NCBI GenBank assembly: GCA_007115705.1
Contig: QXEO01001040.1
Span: forward strand, 230,881 to 294,880
DNA: 64,000 nucleotides
Reading direction: 5' to 3'
Source: Dactylis glomerata
Taxonomy: Eukaryota; Streptophyta; Magnoliopsida; Poales; Poaceae
The notes under the pieces are model-generated. The model saw only the letters and a list, made by a program, of their open reading frames with translations. It searched no databases and was not told the origin of the DNA. Positions within the stretch are counted from its first letter, which is position 1; each line of letters opens with the position of its first letter. The position numbers and the translations under genes were made by a program. Positions 1 through 12,538 of this stretch are shown here, piece after piece.

Positions 1-1518
1 GTTATGAGGGAAGCCAAGAAATCTCTTAAGGAGAAAGGTATTAAATCCGAAGATGTGAAGAATTTACCTTCTATAGAAGAATTATGTAAGCCAATTTCTC
101 ACTCATCTACTATTGAGGTACAATCTCTCCAATGCTTTGATGATAGAGATATTCCTCACTCTAAACCTCCTGATCAATGCTTAGATGAGTTTGATAATTT
201 TGTTGTTAAGCAAGATAATTTTAATAGAATGGTGCAGAATCATTTGTTGGAAAATTCCAGAGCTATTAACAAGTTGCAGGATATTGTGGAGAGAACCTCC
301 AATGATGTGAAGATACTTGTTAAACATTTTCAAATGGTCCAGACTCAAATTGATCAGCTTACCAAGGTGCAAAAAGACTTGCTAGTTAATGCTGCAAGAG
401 AAAAACAAGCGTGTGAGATACGCACAAGAGGAGGTGCTACCACTCAAGACCCCTTATATCCTGAGGGACATCCTAAGAGGATCGAGAAAGATTCTCAACG
501 CACTTCAAGAGATGATATTCCTTCTAAGAAGAAGAAGAAGCATAGAATAGTTGCAGAATCCTCTGAAGCAGGTAAAGATCCTAATAGTGTTTCTATTTCT
601 GATGCTCAAACTGAACCAGGTGATGCTTCCGATAAAGAAGAAGTTTAAGAGGAACCAGAAAAGATTGATAAGAATGCAAAGTACACCAAAGAAGACTTCA
701 TTGCCAACAAGCATGGCAATGAGAGAGAACCTTGGGTGTAGAAACAAATGCCTTTTCCTGGTAAGAAACACAAGTCTAAGGAAGAAGAACACTACAACAG
801 GTTTTGTGAATGGATGAGACCTTTATTTCTGCAAATTCCTTTGCCTGATGCTATTAGAATGCCTCCTTATGCAAAGTATATCAAAGATATTGTTACTAAC
901 AAAAGGAAGATTCCTAATGAGGAAATTTCCACTTTACCTGCTAACTATTCTTTTGATGGTAAAGTTCCGGAGAAGCTTGGAGATCCAGGTATACCAACTA
1001 TTCCTTGCTCCATTAAAAACAACTATGTTAGAACTGCTTTATGTGATTTGGGAGCCGAAGTTAGTGTCATGCCTTTTTCTCTTTATAAGAGACTTGATCT
1101 AGAAAAATTGGTATCAACTGATATATCTTTGCAAATGGCTGATAAGTCTACTACTATTCCTATTGGTATACGTGAACATGTTCCTGTTCAAGTTGCTAAC
1201 AGTTGTTTGATATTAACTGACTTTGTTGTGTTGGAAATGCCTGAAGATGATAATATGTCTATTATTCTTGGGAGACCTTTTCTAAACACTGCAGGTGCTG
1301 TTATTAATTGCAATCAAGGAAAAGTAACTTTTAATGTCAATGACAAAGAGTATACAGTCTATTTTTCTAAGAAGATTGATAGAAAGAATGCTCTAAATTC
1401 AATCAAGAATGTTGAGACCATTCGAGTTGGTCAAATTATTTGTTCAGAGCGAAAGCCCAAGGAAGAATATAAAATTGTCATGATTGGGACTATGCCTATT
1501 AAGGTCGAGGTAACATAA
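1..1518 (+). pseudogene. gag: P gag C-terminal half plus retropepsin-like domain, two in-frame stops
   Basis: One reading frame runs from position 4 to a stop at 1516-1518, broken by TAA at 646-648 and TAG at 739-741. The first part (to about 648) looks like a gag C-terminal region: a helical, coiled-coil-like stretch (about residues 60-130), then a charged Lys/Arg-rich tail. After 748 comes the segment that precedes retropepsin in plant Gypsy gag-pro proteins. The retropepsin-like domain itself has the active-site stretch D-L-G-A at 1044-1055, followed by VSVMP, and the later flap/core motif ILGRPFL near 1264-1284. No zinc knuckle is seen. The true start lies left of the window. In related elements this polyprotein packages RNA and matures gag in the cytoplasm. 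Here the stops make it a relic. Confidence 0.85.
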
Positions 1519-2340
1519 GCATATAGTGAAATGCAAAGTTTTGCCTCATAAAAAGTTAGTTTGGTAACAAGACTTGATCAACCTTGTTAACAAAGTGATT
1601 TTATATGAATGAAACTTCGTTTTCACCGCATTTACTTTACCTCACTTATATTTACTTGTTCATTTTTGTTCCCTTTGTTAGTTTCATATTAGAATATCTT
1701 AGAGCTACTGCATACTTGGTTAAGATTTGCTTTCTATCGCTCCACCATCGTTTTCCCGAGTTTTATTCTCTCATCGTTTTTCTGAAAAATCCTCAAAAAT
1801 AAAGTTTCTGAAAAATTCTAGAAAAATCTTTTTAAATTTTTATGTCAAAAATGGGGCAGAGAGGCACCTGGGAGACCTCAGGGGGACCTACCACGCCACC
1901 ACACAACCAGGGGGCGCGGCCCAGCCCTGGCCACGCCCACCTGTTGTGAGGGGGCCCCCCTGGCCTCTCACTTATCTCTTCCTCCCCAGCTCTTTCTCTC
2001 TCCCGAAAAACAACGACACACCAGCTCAAACTCGTGTTCTTGCTGCTCTCCATCTCGATTTTTCGATCTCCTTGCTCAGCCCATCATTGTTGCTGAGATT
2101 TGGAGCATTTGTTCTCCGGTATGTGACTCCTCCGATTGTCCAAGTAGAATTTTGTTTAGTGGAGTATTTCTTGAGTATTTTAGCTCTATAGGTGACAGGT
2201 GAAATGAGTTTGCATGCTTGTTCTATTGCTTAGAAATGTTATTTTGATGCATGTTAGCCTTCTAGTAACTCCCTATAGTATTTCCCTACATGTGTTTGTT
2301 TCAAAATCACTTTTTATGAGATTTGTTAAAAATTTCAGAA
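1519..2340 (+). promoter_or_regulatory. P internal LTR-like leader between gag-pro and second ORF
   Basis: This 0.8-kb stretch has no ORF of its own. Its middle (about 1890-1960) is GC-rich and closely matches the P LTR near 11280-11340: both contain CACCACACAACCAGGGGGCG, then a shared GGCCCAG and CCACCTGTTGTG. Downstream is a pyrimidine-rich leader-like region, a possible 5' splice site (GGTATGTGAC near 2118) and a possible 3' splice site (TTTCAG just before the ATG at 2341). I infer a second promoter plus spliced leader for the second ORF. Expression is not shown by sequence. Confidence 0.5.
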
Positions 2341-3454
2341 ATGGAGGAGAATGCATATCAACTCTTTCAACATGAACTAGAAGTGCATGAAGTCATGAGT
2401 GTTCACCGTGAAGAGAGGGTTTTTCCCTCAATCTATCCATGCTCAGAGTTCATGAATGCTGCCGAAATCCTGCAGGATTTCCAAACTTTAGTCTCTAATG
2501 CAGGATTGGAACATTTTATTGATGGTGAACCACCCCAATTTGCTAAACTGACAATGTCTGTGGTGCAGGATTTCAAATTTAATCGGTCCACATCTAACCC
2601 CATGGTTCATTATAAAATTTACAATAAATCTGTGGACTTGCCCTTTGATGTTTTCTGTGCAGCCATTAGAGTACCACAGTGGGGATCGCGCAAAAAGATG
2701 AAGGAACGACCTAGGCCATTGATGGACCTATATGGGGAGATTTGTCAAGGAAAAAGCTTCACAGGAGAGGGTGGTAAAATTCGAAATATTCATTTCCCAT
2801 CCATTCGATATTTTGCCTAATTTATTACCAAGTGTGTTCTTGCTAGGAAAGCTGCAAGTAAGTTATCCTGCTGTGATCTAGCTTTTATTGCTGCTGCTTT
2901 GAGAGGTGATAGGACTTATAATTTGGGGTGCTTTGATAGCTTTTCGTCTTGATGCTAACCGTGAGAAAGGGGGGATCTGTGAAGGTCTTGTTGCTTCACG
3001 CTTATTAGCTTTGCATGGTGTAGTGCCTCATATTTTAGATCTGCAGTTCCCCGTGGAGAAACTTGATCTTAATTCCATGCTGCATCATAAGTTTGTTTCT
3101 CCTCATTCCTATTTGAATAACTTGACATTTGAGATAACCTTCTTCAAGAAATCTACCTAGAAGGTAATGAGGACTGATCGATCAGTCCATCTGCATGCAC
3201 CTCTTTTGTTTAACCTTGATCGCAGGAATGGATGGTCACTCATAGAGGGTGAGCTCGACGCATACATGGAGGAGCACCCACAGCCCGTGCATAATGAAGA
3301 GGTGACCGAGGAGTCGGTCCAGCCTTCTAACATTGTGGAGTTTCCATACCAGCAGCCTTATTATGATTATACACCATCTGCTTCATCTTCGCAAGGGCCA
3401 GGCTATGACTATGCCAATGATGACCCACCGGCATGGGGCATGTTTTGGAGATGA
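2341..3454 (+). pseudogene. P second ORF, Athila ORF1-like plant transposon protein, broken
   Basis: The ATG at 2341 opens a frame that runs to TAA at 2818-2820. It continues in frame to about 2920, then shifts by one base and runs to TAG at 3158-3160 and on to a final stop at 3452-3454. With the breaks ignored this is a protein of about 370 residues. The N-terminal part resembles the ATHILA ORF-1 / 'putative plant transposon protein' family. The C-terminal 90 residues are acidic and Pro/Tyr/Gln-rich. Function in the family is unknown to me. It is placed after gag-pro where pol would be expected, and a PPT-like motif follows almost directly. I chose 2341 over the in-frame ATG at 2323 because it follows a TTTCAG-type acceptor. 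Confidence 0.65.
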
Positions 3455-4907
3455 AATTGATCTCCACTTACGCCAAAAGCCTAAGCTTGGGGGGAGGTAC
3501 GCCGACGATTCACTAATCTACATATCATATTTAGTCGGTCCTATGTATATCCATGTTTCGCTTTCTTTATTGTTCTTGTTCTTACTTCTACTTCCCAAAA
3601 CACAAAAAGACCAAAAATATTTCCATTGTTTCTCTTTGTTTGCATTTTTAGTTTCTAGCTTTGGTTTGCTTTACTTGCTATTTTCAATTTGATGTTTGAA
3701 AAATCCAAAAATACTTTGCTTTGTTTGCTATTTCCTTCTGTTCTTGTTTCAAAAATTGAAAACCCAAAAATATTTGTTGTTCTTCTTCGGTTTTGTAAAG
3801 TTTGTTGCAGAGTTCAGTCTCCCGTGACTCCATTGGAGCTTGGTATTCACTTCATATTATTCAAGCCACACGAGTGAAAGGCAATATTGATGACATATGA
3901 CAATCCGAGATGTGGTAAGAGGCTGGTATGAACTCTATTTGTTTTCATTTTTGTACATATACTCATCTATGTGGACATGCTTAGTCGGTTCATGTAAGGT
4001 ATATGTTATCTAATGGATGCTTTGTAGTTCTTGCTCTCATATGATTAGTTCCAATTTACTAATAGTTTGCAGCATGTCATGTAGACGCTTGCTTGCATTA
4101 TTTTATTTATAATATGGTATGTTATTGTGGTATCCACCTCTGAAAGTTTCAATTGAATCGACTTGGCACATGCTCAAGCATGCATATGACTGAACAAAAA
4201 TTCAATTAAGCCTCGATGATTTACTTTGCCTCAGAGTTCTTGTATCATTTTTATGCCTATGTTAATTTTGTTTTGTCGCAAGCTTGATTATGACAGTTAT
4301 TGCTCTCTCGATTGTCGCTTCCCAGTCTTTTGCTAGCCTTCACATGTACTGAGAGGGAATACTTCTTGTGCATCCAACTCCTAAAAACCAAGTCTACCAA
4401 AGAGTCCACTATAAATTCCTATGCATGGTATTTGTAAGCCATTCCAAGTAAATTTTCATGTGCTACCTTTCAAAACTTTCAACTACTTCTCATTTTGTGC
4501 CACTGTTTTTAGCTCATGGGGACGTAGTGGTCGGAATTGCTATCTTCCATATTAAATTGAGTACCCCTCGACTAGGCAGCTTCATCTGCTCATCATTAAT
4601 TTTGCAAGGGAGCTGGTCAGACCATTGTAATCTAATTCTAAAAAGAAAGAAAAAAAGGCACTCCTCCATGGTATGTGAAAGTTGATGGGCACCCGATGGA
4701 ATCGGTTATCCATGGTTAGAGAAAGGAAAAAGGTGAGGAGGAGTGCCAAAGCTTTATAAAAGAGCTCCAATGTGCCAAATTTTCAAAGAACTCGAAACCG
4801 CTCTCACTAGTTTATTATGGAAGATAGCAAGTCCCCATTGCCAGTCGTTGACATGAAACAACCACCTCTCAAAATAAATTTTTATCTCTGTTTTATAAAT
4901 GAAAAGC
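3455..4907 (+). other. P 3' noncoding region, left part
   Basis: No credible ORF. A PPT-like motif AAGCTTGGGGGGAGG lies at 3483-3497, just past the second ORF. From about 4400 to 4907 the sequence is the reverse complement of a block also present in A1 (43642-44154) and C (52096-52549), called module beta here. S interrupts it at 4907. Confidence 0.75.
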
Positions 4908-7171
4908 TGTGGTGACCTAGCATACCACTGCATGTGTAGTATGCAAGTCATTGACATAACACTAATGAAACACCGTCTCACTAGTATTACATCCATCATA
5001 GTGGTACAACAGAAACATCGTAGGTCCACAGTATGTCTATAGGATTACAATTTTTAGCATACAGAAGATCTTCAGAACCTCCTCAACAGGTAGAGGTTTA
5101 GTCCTGGCGACTACAAACGAGAAAGAAACAAGGAAGACTAAACTAAACTACAACTAATGCATTTGGTTAGCTAGAGAAATATCCTAGCTACTTAGGTTCT
5201 AGGAATAGGGAAACTGGTTCCCTTCTATCCCTATTCTAGTTTTCCACCAAGCTTCGCAATAATTGTCGACTCCGCTGATAATCCTGACATTGGTAGAATG
5301 CTTCATCTTCATCTTTAATGTCTTGAGGTTGCCTCCTTGAGTTGCCTTCAATCTAATCAAGGGTTACGAGGGAGTGGGGTGAGTAACGAGCGTTACCCAG
5401 CAAGTTCATATAGAGTATAAGGTGTTTGATGCACTAACTACAGCCTTAGACCCAAGAGTCATTTGGCAATGCAAGTTTTCGTAAACATTTCTTCAGGGCG
5501 TTGCTTTTATTCTAAAAACTATGCCTGACAGCCAACACAGGGTATTAGTGCCTTGAGAGCACCTTTCTTGCCGCGTTCGCAGCTCCTTCCCAGAACAAGG
5601 GGTAACATGTCACATCCTTTTACACTCTGCAGAGGTGTGTCCTTCCAAAAGAGATCAAAGCCTTGTTGCACATCCGAGTAGCTTGCTCGTCCACACTTCC
5701 TTGGTGTGGGGCCCAATCATTGATCCAAGCCATTCACTGCCTTCTCCGCACAACGCATGCCCACCAAATTCACGCAAGCAGGTTATGCCCCTGATATTCA
5801 CCCCCAACGATGAAGTACCTAGGCGCCCCTTGCAGACCATCATAGACACCAGTGGCCGTGGGCACTAAGGGGTCCCACCCATGTGCACGTATTCCCGCAA
5901 GATATACGGCGAACGGTAGCTGAGTGTCCATTGACATGCGAACGAGAGAAGATACAGATGACTTTCCCGTCCCATTCCAAGTCTCTTGGATGACACGGTT
6001 TTTTTGGCACAAGAATAACTACGGCATTGGTTATTACTCCTAGGGTTTACTTTCCCGTGCAAGTGGAACCTCCACCACAACAATCTAACCGTGGTTCCAC
6101 CTGCCAGCCTTCCTAGGTTATCACCACTCGGGTCGATAACCACTAGTCATATTATTATAAAAGGAGAACCTTTTGCTTTTTGATGCAATAGTAATACCAC
6201 CGGTATATTTGCAAGTAATTTGATAAATATAATCAAGAGATATGAGCAAGAGTGAACTTGCCTTTTTGACTGCAAGATTATGCAAGTCAAGGTCTTCGAT
6301 ACATAAGAAATCCAAATATTGAAATAGCACCATCATCTAGTAAAGATGATGTTAAAAGAACTGCAGCATGATATGCATCGTATATGCTATGCATCATTCT
6401 AAGCGTACCTAACCCCGATGGTTTATTATACAAGGTTGTGATGATTTCCTTATAGTGAGTTGCACTTTTAGATTCATTCCACAACAAGGTTGTTAAGGAT
6501 TTTAGATTGACTGACAAACTTTTAAAGTAAAAGAATAAAGCTTAATACAAGAAGTATTGCAAAAGACTAGTATAGGAATAAGTGAAAACTTGAAAGTAAC
6601 ACTTTTAAGTGGCATTATTATATAAGGAATCAGGTAGTTGGGTATTGACAAGAAAAGGTGAAGTAGTTCTTATTTGATAAGAATACCCAGTTAGTCTTAG
6701 GGTTGACAACAATCTTAAGACACAAATAGAGTTATGTATGTTCAAGATTAATGAAATAATTGGTTCCTTGCTTTCAATATCGTTTGAAAGAATAACATTT
6801 GAAGAAAATGTTTATTATTTATTAGAAGCACTACACCTAAGGTTTAGTGTTCTAGGGTTTAGCATAGCTCTATCATAATTAAAGAATAGTTACAAGGTTG
6901 AGCAAATCAAGGAACAAGCTAAGTTTCATTCAATGTTAAAAGGTTTTAGGAAAGCATGGACATTCAAAGTAGTTTAAATTGTTGTTACCATAAATGGTTG
7001 TCTCTATAATTGATAACATTCTTAACAAGCATAGACACTCAAATAATTAGTCATGAGCAGGTAGTGCTAAAGTAATCCATTCAAGGTTGATTCCAGGGTT
7101 GTTAATAATCTTAATAAGCATAAGTCATTGCTTATTCTAGGACATAGGAATTGAGGTGATGCTTACTTGAC

Positions 7172-7204
7172 ATGTTCTTCAAAAGAATTACTTTTGAAGA
7201 ACAT
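7172..7204. repeat. Perfect hairpin in S, 14-bp arms
   Basis: The arms ATGTTCTTCAAAAG and CTTTTGAAGAACAT flank the 5-nt loop AATTA. Confidence 0.9.
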
Positions 7205-7440
7205 ACTCCTTAATGGACATTTTTATTACTTAAAGGAATGGTTATTAGGTGATGCCAGGAAGGTAACAGTTTTTAATTTACAACAAAGGTGTTGCAAATA
7301 GTTAGTTGACTAAGGTATACCATATGAAAATAGAGTATCAAACTAACCACTCATGGTTGAATTAGGAGATATAGCTAGGCTAGCATACTAAGATAGTTAT
7401 TAGTTTTTTGTGTTAGAGAAAATGGTAGGTGATTAAATTA

Positions 7441-7475
7441 TATGTACTTCAAAAGAATAACTTTTGAAGAACATA
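7441..7475. repeat. Second copy of the S hairpin, one arm mismatch
   Basis: This is an inverted repeat of 15-bp arms with one mismatch around AATAA. It has the same core CTTCAAAAG/CTTTTGAAG as the hairpin at 7172-7204. A more decayed relative lies near 6780-6810. Confidence 0.85.
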
Positions 7476-10400
7476 TACTTTAATGAGTTTTAATATAAGA
7501 ATTTCATTTTTAAGTTTCAATTCTTATTCAGAAATAATTAGGAAAGCCTGGTTATTTATGTTCCTAGGGTTTTATGTTTTAATAACCCACAATTTTAGAG
7601 TTAATGTTCAAATAATAAAATTATATCATGGTTGTTTGACTTAACAGGTACTTAAATTATAGTTTTACTTATGCTTTTGTAGGTTATTATTATTTCAAAT
7701 ACATTTGAGTTTTCATTTTTAGTTTTAGTTTATTTACTTATAAATGATTTTTCCTAAAAAATAACTAAGCCAAAATGGCTGGTTGGGCTGAGCCCAGTTG
7801 GTCTAACCAGACCAAATCAAATGGATCGGCCCACTAGGGCCCAACCCGGTCGAGTCAACCCCCACTAGCCCCATCTCTCTCACCCTCTCATCTCGCACAT
7901 GCACTTGCTCCTCGTTCCCCTCTCCTGTTCCAAGCACTGTCGCGCTGCCGCTGCCACTGGTCGGCCGCCAGCCCTCTCTGCCGCCAGCGAGGTGGGGCTC
8001 TGGTCCACCTCCTCGCGCTCTACCCCCTCGTCCTAATCGATTTGTTTTCCCTGGCCTCTAGCACTCGCCCCCAACTTCAAAACCCTAGAGGTCACCGGTG
8101 GTTCTGGCCACCGCCAGCTGCTCCTAGCGCCTCTGTTGCTGCTCCTAGATGGCCGCCGGTCGACTCTGATTGCCATGCCCATGTCGCTGCGGTGCCCTAT
8201 TGCGCCACCTCTTATCCCTGAGTTCTCGGTCGACCTCGCTGGTGGGACGACAGCAGTGGCTGCAACCCCGACGCCCACCACCTGCTATGATGATGCTGGT
8301 GAGGTGGTGATGGTGCTGCTTGTGTGGTGTTACTGTGATGCCTTTGATGCTACTGGTGCTGTCTACTTCAACCATGATGCCGACCGGACGGCGTTACCAA
8401 CGCAACCCCGGCGTCTATGATTTGCTTCCTCGCAGCCCTGCTGCTTTGGTGCTACTACTTTGGTGGTGATGCGGTGGGTATGGTGGTGTTGGTGAGGTGC
8501 TGCGACGTCCACCCACCACCCCAATGCCGGTAGGACGACGTGGCCCACGCAACCCCGGGGACTCTGACCTGCTGCCAAAGAGCCCCACTCTCCGACCTCG
8601 ACGCTGGCGAGATGGTGCTGCACATGCCACCTCGGCATCGTTGCTACCCTCTTGGTGAGCTACCCTACTCTTCTCCCCTCTAGCTCAGTGTACTGAGCTA
8701 TGCAAAACTTTAGTTGAAGTGCTTAACTGAATACCAGATTCAGTTTTAAACAATTTAACTGCTACTAATAATCGGTCAATCAGCCTAGACGGTAATACAC
8801 ATTTCTATTGGGCTATAAATAGATGGTTGCTTGTTGGCTTGATCATGAGCTATTATGCGTTTATCCTGTGGCTTTGTTATTTTGCGATAAAGGAGATATC
8901 ATGATGATCAGATCATAATAAAACATGAATCTGAGATGATTTTTATTTGAGAAATTCAGTGATGATTTGGTTATGCCTTATACTGAAGATTTCACCTAAT
9001 CAATATGCTAGATCAGAGTATGCTACTGTTCTGTCCTAGATATCCATTGTGGTGCCTCTTTTGGAGTGTGCACAATGGATTTAGGATGGAGTTGAGATGG
9101 CTGCCATGATCTGGTTCTTGTGATGACTTTAGTTGCTGTTGTGTGCAAAATAAGCATTTGCTAAGCGATACACTGATAAGAACAGAGGTCTGCTTGTTTG
9201 CTTGATCTTGCCAGTGATGCAAAGTCTGAGGCTTAAGAGTTTAATAAGAACAGATACTTATTTTGTTGGATTTTTACTACTCTGTGATGATGCTTGCATA
9301 GCAACTCTATGCCCGCCTGAGGGTTCTACACCCCTCTATCCTCCTAGGTGAAAACCTGGTAGAAGGGCAGTTGGGTGTGTGTGCTTTTCTCTGATGCTTT
9401 CTACTATGCAACATGCTTGAGCAAATAGCAAGGTCTGGCTAGCAGGTGTGGTGCAAAACTCTACATGTTGCCCCTTGTCCTGCTGCTAGTGGTGGTCTGT
9501 TGTGTTTTGTTGGCGATGTTCTTGGGCTAGCTTGACCAGTCCCTCCTGGAGCTTGCCCAGCTTCCCCTGGATGTCTGGCCTGCTTCCCCTGGATGCTTGC
9601 CTTGCACCTCTAGATGCTTGGCCTGCTCCTAATGCTAATGGTTCTATGTAACCATGAGAGCTGTGGTGCTAATTTGTGGTGTGTGAAGTTGATTTGATGA
9701 TGATCTTGGTGTTGTGCTGATGTGGTGCGTGTGTGGTGCTGTGATTCCTGCTCAAACCGAATCCAGTGATCTCCACACCCCCTATTTATGCAGTCTCCCC
9801 TTCCTGGAGGTGTTCACAGCACACTGCCATGCATGCATGAGTGAGCTGTGTGCCTGCTTGGTGGCTCAGCCGTGGTCTTGATCTTTGGCCTTGATGTGGC
9901 TGGGGATAGACATGGGTTGGTGCTGATGTTTATCTACAGTACCCCATTAATTTTGACTGTCACTTGGCATATCTCTGCTTGTATATGTTTCTTTTGCAGG
10001 TAATTAAGAAAGAAGAAAGAGAAGAAGAAAAGAAAGAAGTTTTCTTAATTAATTAGTTTAGGAATTTACTTTTGTTTATGATCCAGTTGTAATCTTTTAT
10101 TTAAGTTCTTAATAATTCATTTTATTCATTTGTAACTAGAATATTGCAAAGACCATGTATTATGTGTGTGATATCAATAAAGTCCAAGTTTTCTCTTTTA
10201 TTAATTACTTCTAAGTTCAAATATTGTAATACAAAATTAATTTCCAAATTCAAAGTTTAGTTTAAATTTTATTCTTATCTGTGTGTTTGAATTCAAATTT
10301 ACCCATTCCTGCCCTCAATGGATCAAAAGAGGTCATGTCGAAATCCATCGCACTCTTTAGGGTTATACCATCTCCCCCTCCGAGAGAGACATCGATTCCC

Positions 10401-10512
10401 CTTAGGTTTTAGTTTTTAAAATTCGCGAAAATTCCCCAGATTTTCTATCCATGAATGCAATGCACACAACTATTTCCTCTCTATTTCTAGGCTCACATCC
10501 TGGGATGTTACA

Positions 10513-11047
10513 AAAGCTCTAGCACATGTTAAATCACTGCTTCCCTCTGCAAAGGGCCTTTTTTTACTTTGATGTTGAGTCTTCATCTTCTAACTTTAAG
10601 CACCTTCTTGAGAGCATAGCTGTTATTCTTAGTGTAATGTGCTTATCCCAGAACATAGTTAATTGTGGTATAACTTTGATGCTTGTATCTCTGATATTTT
10701 TACTTCTAGTCTTCCTTTGGACTTCAGAGGTGCCTCAGCATTTATGTTTTGCTCCACAAATAAAGGCAAGCGGGATACCACTCTTCCATATCATTTATGA
10801 ACACTACAATCTTGTAGCTTCTTATGTTCATGTTACTTGTTATTAGTGCATTGGCCTTTCATAGCTTGCTTGACTATGAGGTAACGTTAGTTGCATATTT
10901 CTTATTGTGAATTGCCTGAGTACTTGATCATATAGTTAGTATATATACATCATATGAAGCAAATGTGTTCGTGAAAGTTTCTTTTATCGCTCTCTGTTGT
11001 TAACTGAATTGCTTGAGGACAAGCAAATAGCTAAGCTTGTGGGGAGT
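10513..11047 (+). other. P 3' noncoding region, right part, with polypurine tract
   Basis: This continues the P tail after S (one AAAGC copy at 10513-10517). It matches, in reverse complement, the first 500 bp inside the 3' LTRs of the A/B/C elements. It ends with the polypurine tract AAGCTTGTGGGGAGT (11033-11047) directly before the LTR. Confidence 0.8.
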
Positions 11048-12450
11048 TGATACGTCCAAAACGTACCTACTTTCCCGACACTTTTGCTATTGTTTCTCCT
11101 CTAATTTGTGTGCTTTGAATGCAACTAACGCGGACTAACGTTGTTTTCAGCAGAATTGCTCTAGTGTCTCGTTTTTGTGCAAAAATCCAACTTTCAGTAA
11201 ATATTCGGGAAAATATTGCAAAAATCCTATTTCACCAGAAGACTCACGGAGCCAGAAGACGAGACGGAGTGGGGCTGGGAGGCCACCACACAACCAGGGG
11301 GCGTGGCCCAGGCCTGGCTACGTCCACCTGTTGTGTGACCACCTCGGCTGTCGCCTCGACCCCTCCTTCCGCCTACATATACCCTCTGACCTGAAAGGAG
11401 CGGGGGTTCGGCGTTTTTTCCCAGATAGACTTCCGATGTGCCGCCACCACCAGAAACCGCGATTCGGAACCAGAAACTCTGTTCTGGCACTCTGCCGGGA
11501 CGGGGATTTGGACGAGACCTTCATCATCATCATCATCATCACCGACGTCTCTCCATCAACCATCCATGACTCCCCCCATCCATGTGTGAGTAATTCCCGC
11601 TGTAGGCGAAGGAGATGGTAGGGATTGGATGAGATCATTCATGTAATTTGCTATGAGATTGTTAGGGCATAGTGCCTAGTATCTTTTATTAGTGCTTATG
11701 ACATTGTTGCAACTTGTTGTGCTTAATGCTTGTCACTTTGGGCCCGAGTGCCATGATCTCAGATCTGAACTTGTTATTGTTTTATGATAATACTTGTTAT
11801 TTATGATCTTACCTGCAAGTTGTTTACACATATTGTTGTCCGGAACCCGAGGCCCCAAAGTGATAGAAATTGGGATAACCGGAGGGGATGGCTATGATGT
11901 GAGGATCACATGTGTTCACCGAGTGTTAATGCTTTGCTCCGGTACTTTATTAAAAGTAGTACCTTAATTACCAGTAGTTTCCCTTGAGGCCCTGCTGCAA
12001 TAGGCTGGTAGGACAAAAGATGTCGTGCAAGTTTCTCATTGCGAGCACGTACGACTATATACGGAACACATGCCTATGATTGTTAGTACTAGGATGCTTT
12101 ATCATTATTTATCTGCAATGCCCATGTCTCACTGATTTCATGAATTATCTTATCCATGCAACGCCCGTACATCCATCCCTATGCCTACAGTATTTTATCC
12201 TACTGTTTACTATTGCTACTATTACCGCTTTTATTCTACTACTGCTATTACTGTTTCACTACTATCACCACTATAAAACTGTTGCTACTGATAAACCGCT
12301 GCGAACAAGTCTGTTTCTAGGTGCAGCTGAATTGACAACTCATCTGTTAAGGCTTATAAATATTCTTTGGCTCCCCTTGTGTCGAATCAATAAATTTGGG
12401 TTTTACTTCCCTCGAAGACTATTGCAATACCCTATATTTGTGGGTCATCA
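11048..12450 (+). repeat. P long terminal repeat, complete
   Basis: TGATACGTCC... to ...GTGGGTCATCA. It is preceded by a polypurine tract and followed by a primer-binding site, so it serves as 3' LTR of one unit and 5' LTR of the next. A TATA-like ACATATACC lies near 11374. A CAT/ATC microsatellite at about 11521-11541 sits in the leader part. The last 192 bp recur at 13352-13543. Confidence 0.9.
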
Positions 12451-12461
12451 AGACTATTTTC

Positions 12462-12479
12462 TGGCGCCGTTGCTGGGGA
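12462..12479 (+). other. P primer-binding site, tRNA-Asp type
   Basis: TGGCGCCGTTGCTGGGGA differs by one base from the complement of the plant tRNA-Asp 3' end, and lies 11 bp after the LTR. Confidence 0.85.
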
Positions 12480-12538
12480 GCATAGCTTTATTTGTAAGTT
12501 CACTTGGAATTCATATTGTTCATTGCAATCCTTTCATC

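Larger units (their letters stand above)
4908..10512 (-). mobile_element. S: 5.6-kb coding-free TG...CA unit, probable giant solo LTR
   Basis: The unit starts TGTGGTGACC and ends GGGATGTTACA. It is flanked by the 5-bp duplication AAAGC (4903-4907 and 10513-10517), and P sequence resumes exactly on both sides. The termini resemble those of T's LTR (TGTGGGGACC...GTGTTACA), which is why I give - orientation. Only short, unsupported ORFs occur. I found no second copy of either end inside, so a solo LTR is the simplest reading; a large coding-free retrotransposon derivative is the alternative. Some internal signals (GC-rich leader 7860-8650, GGTGAGC near 8654, CAG/GTAATT near 10000, AATAAA near 10178) read better on the + strand, so orientation is uncertain. 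Confidence 0.7.

Noticed and set aside
8033..8638. GC-rich overlapping frames in S on both strands
   Set aside because: Frames open on both strands at once, low-complexity His/Arg/Gly composition, no domain. Best explained by the GC-rich LTR leader.
11521..11541. CAT/ATC trinucleotide run
   Set aside because: A short microsatellite in the P LTR leader; nothing suggests a function.
12080..12538. Upstream extension of the P gag frame into the LTR
   Set aside because: This part lies in the LTR and primer site; the element's start codon is at 12539.
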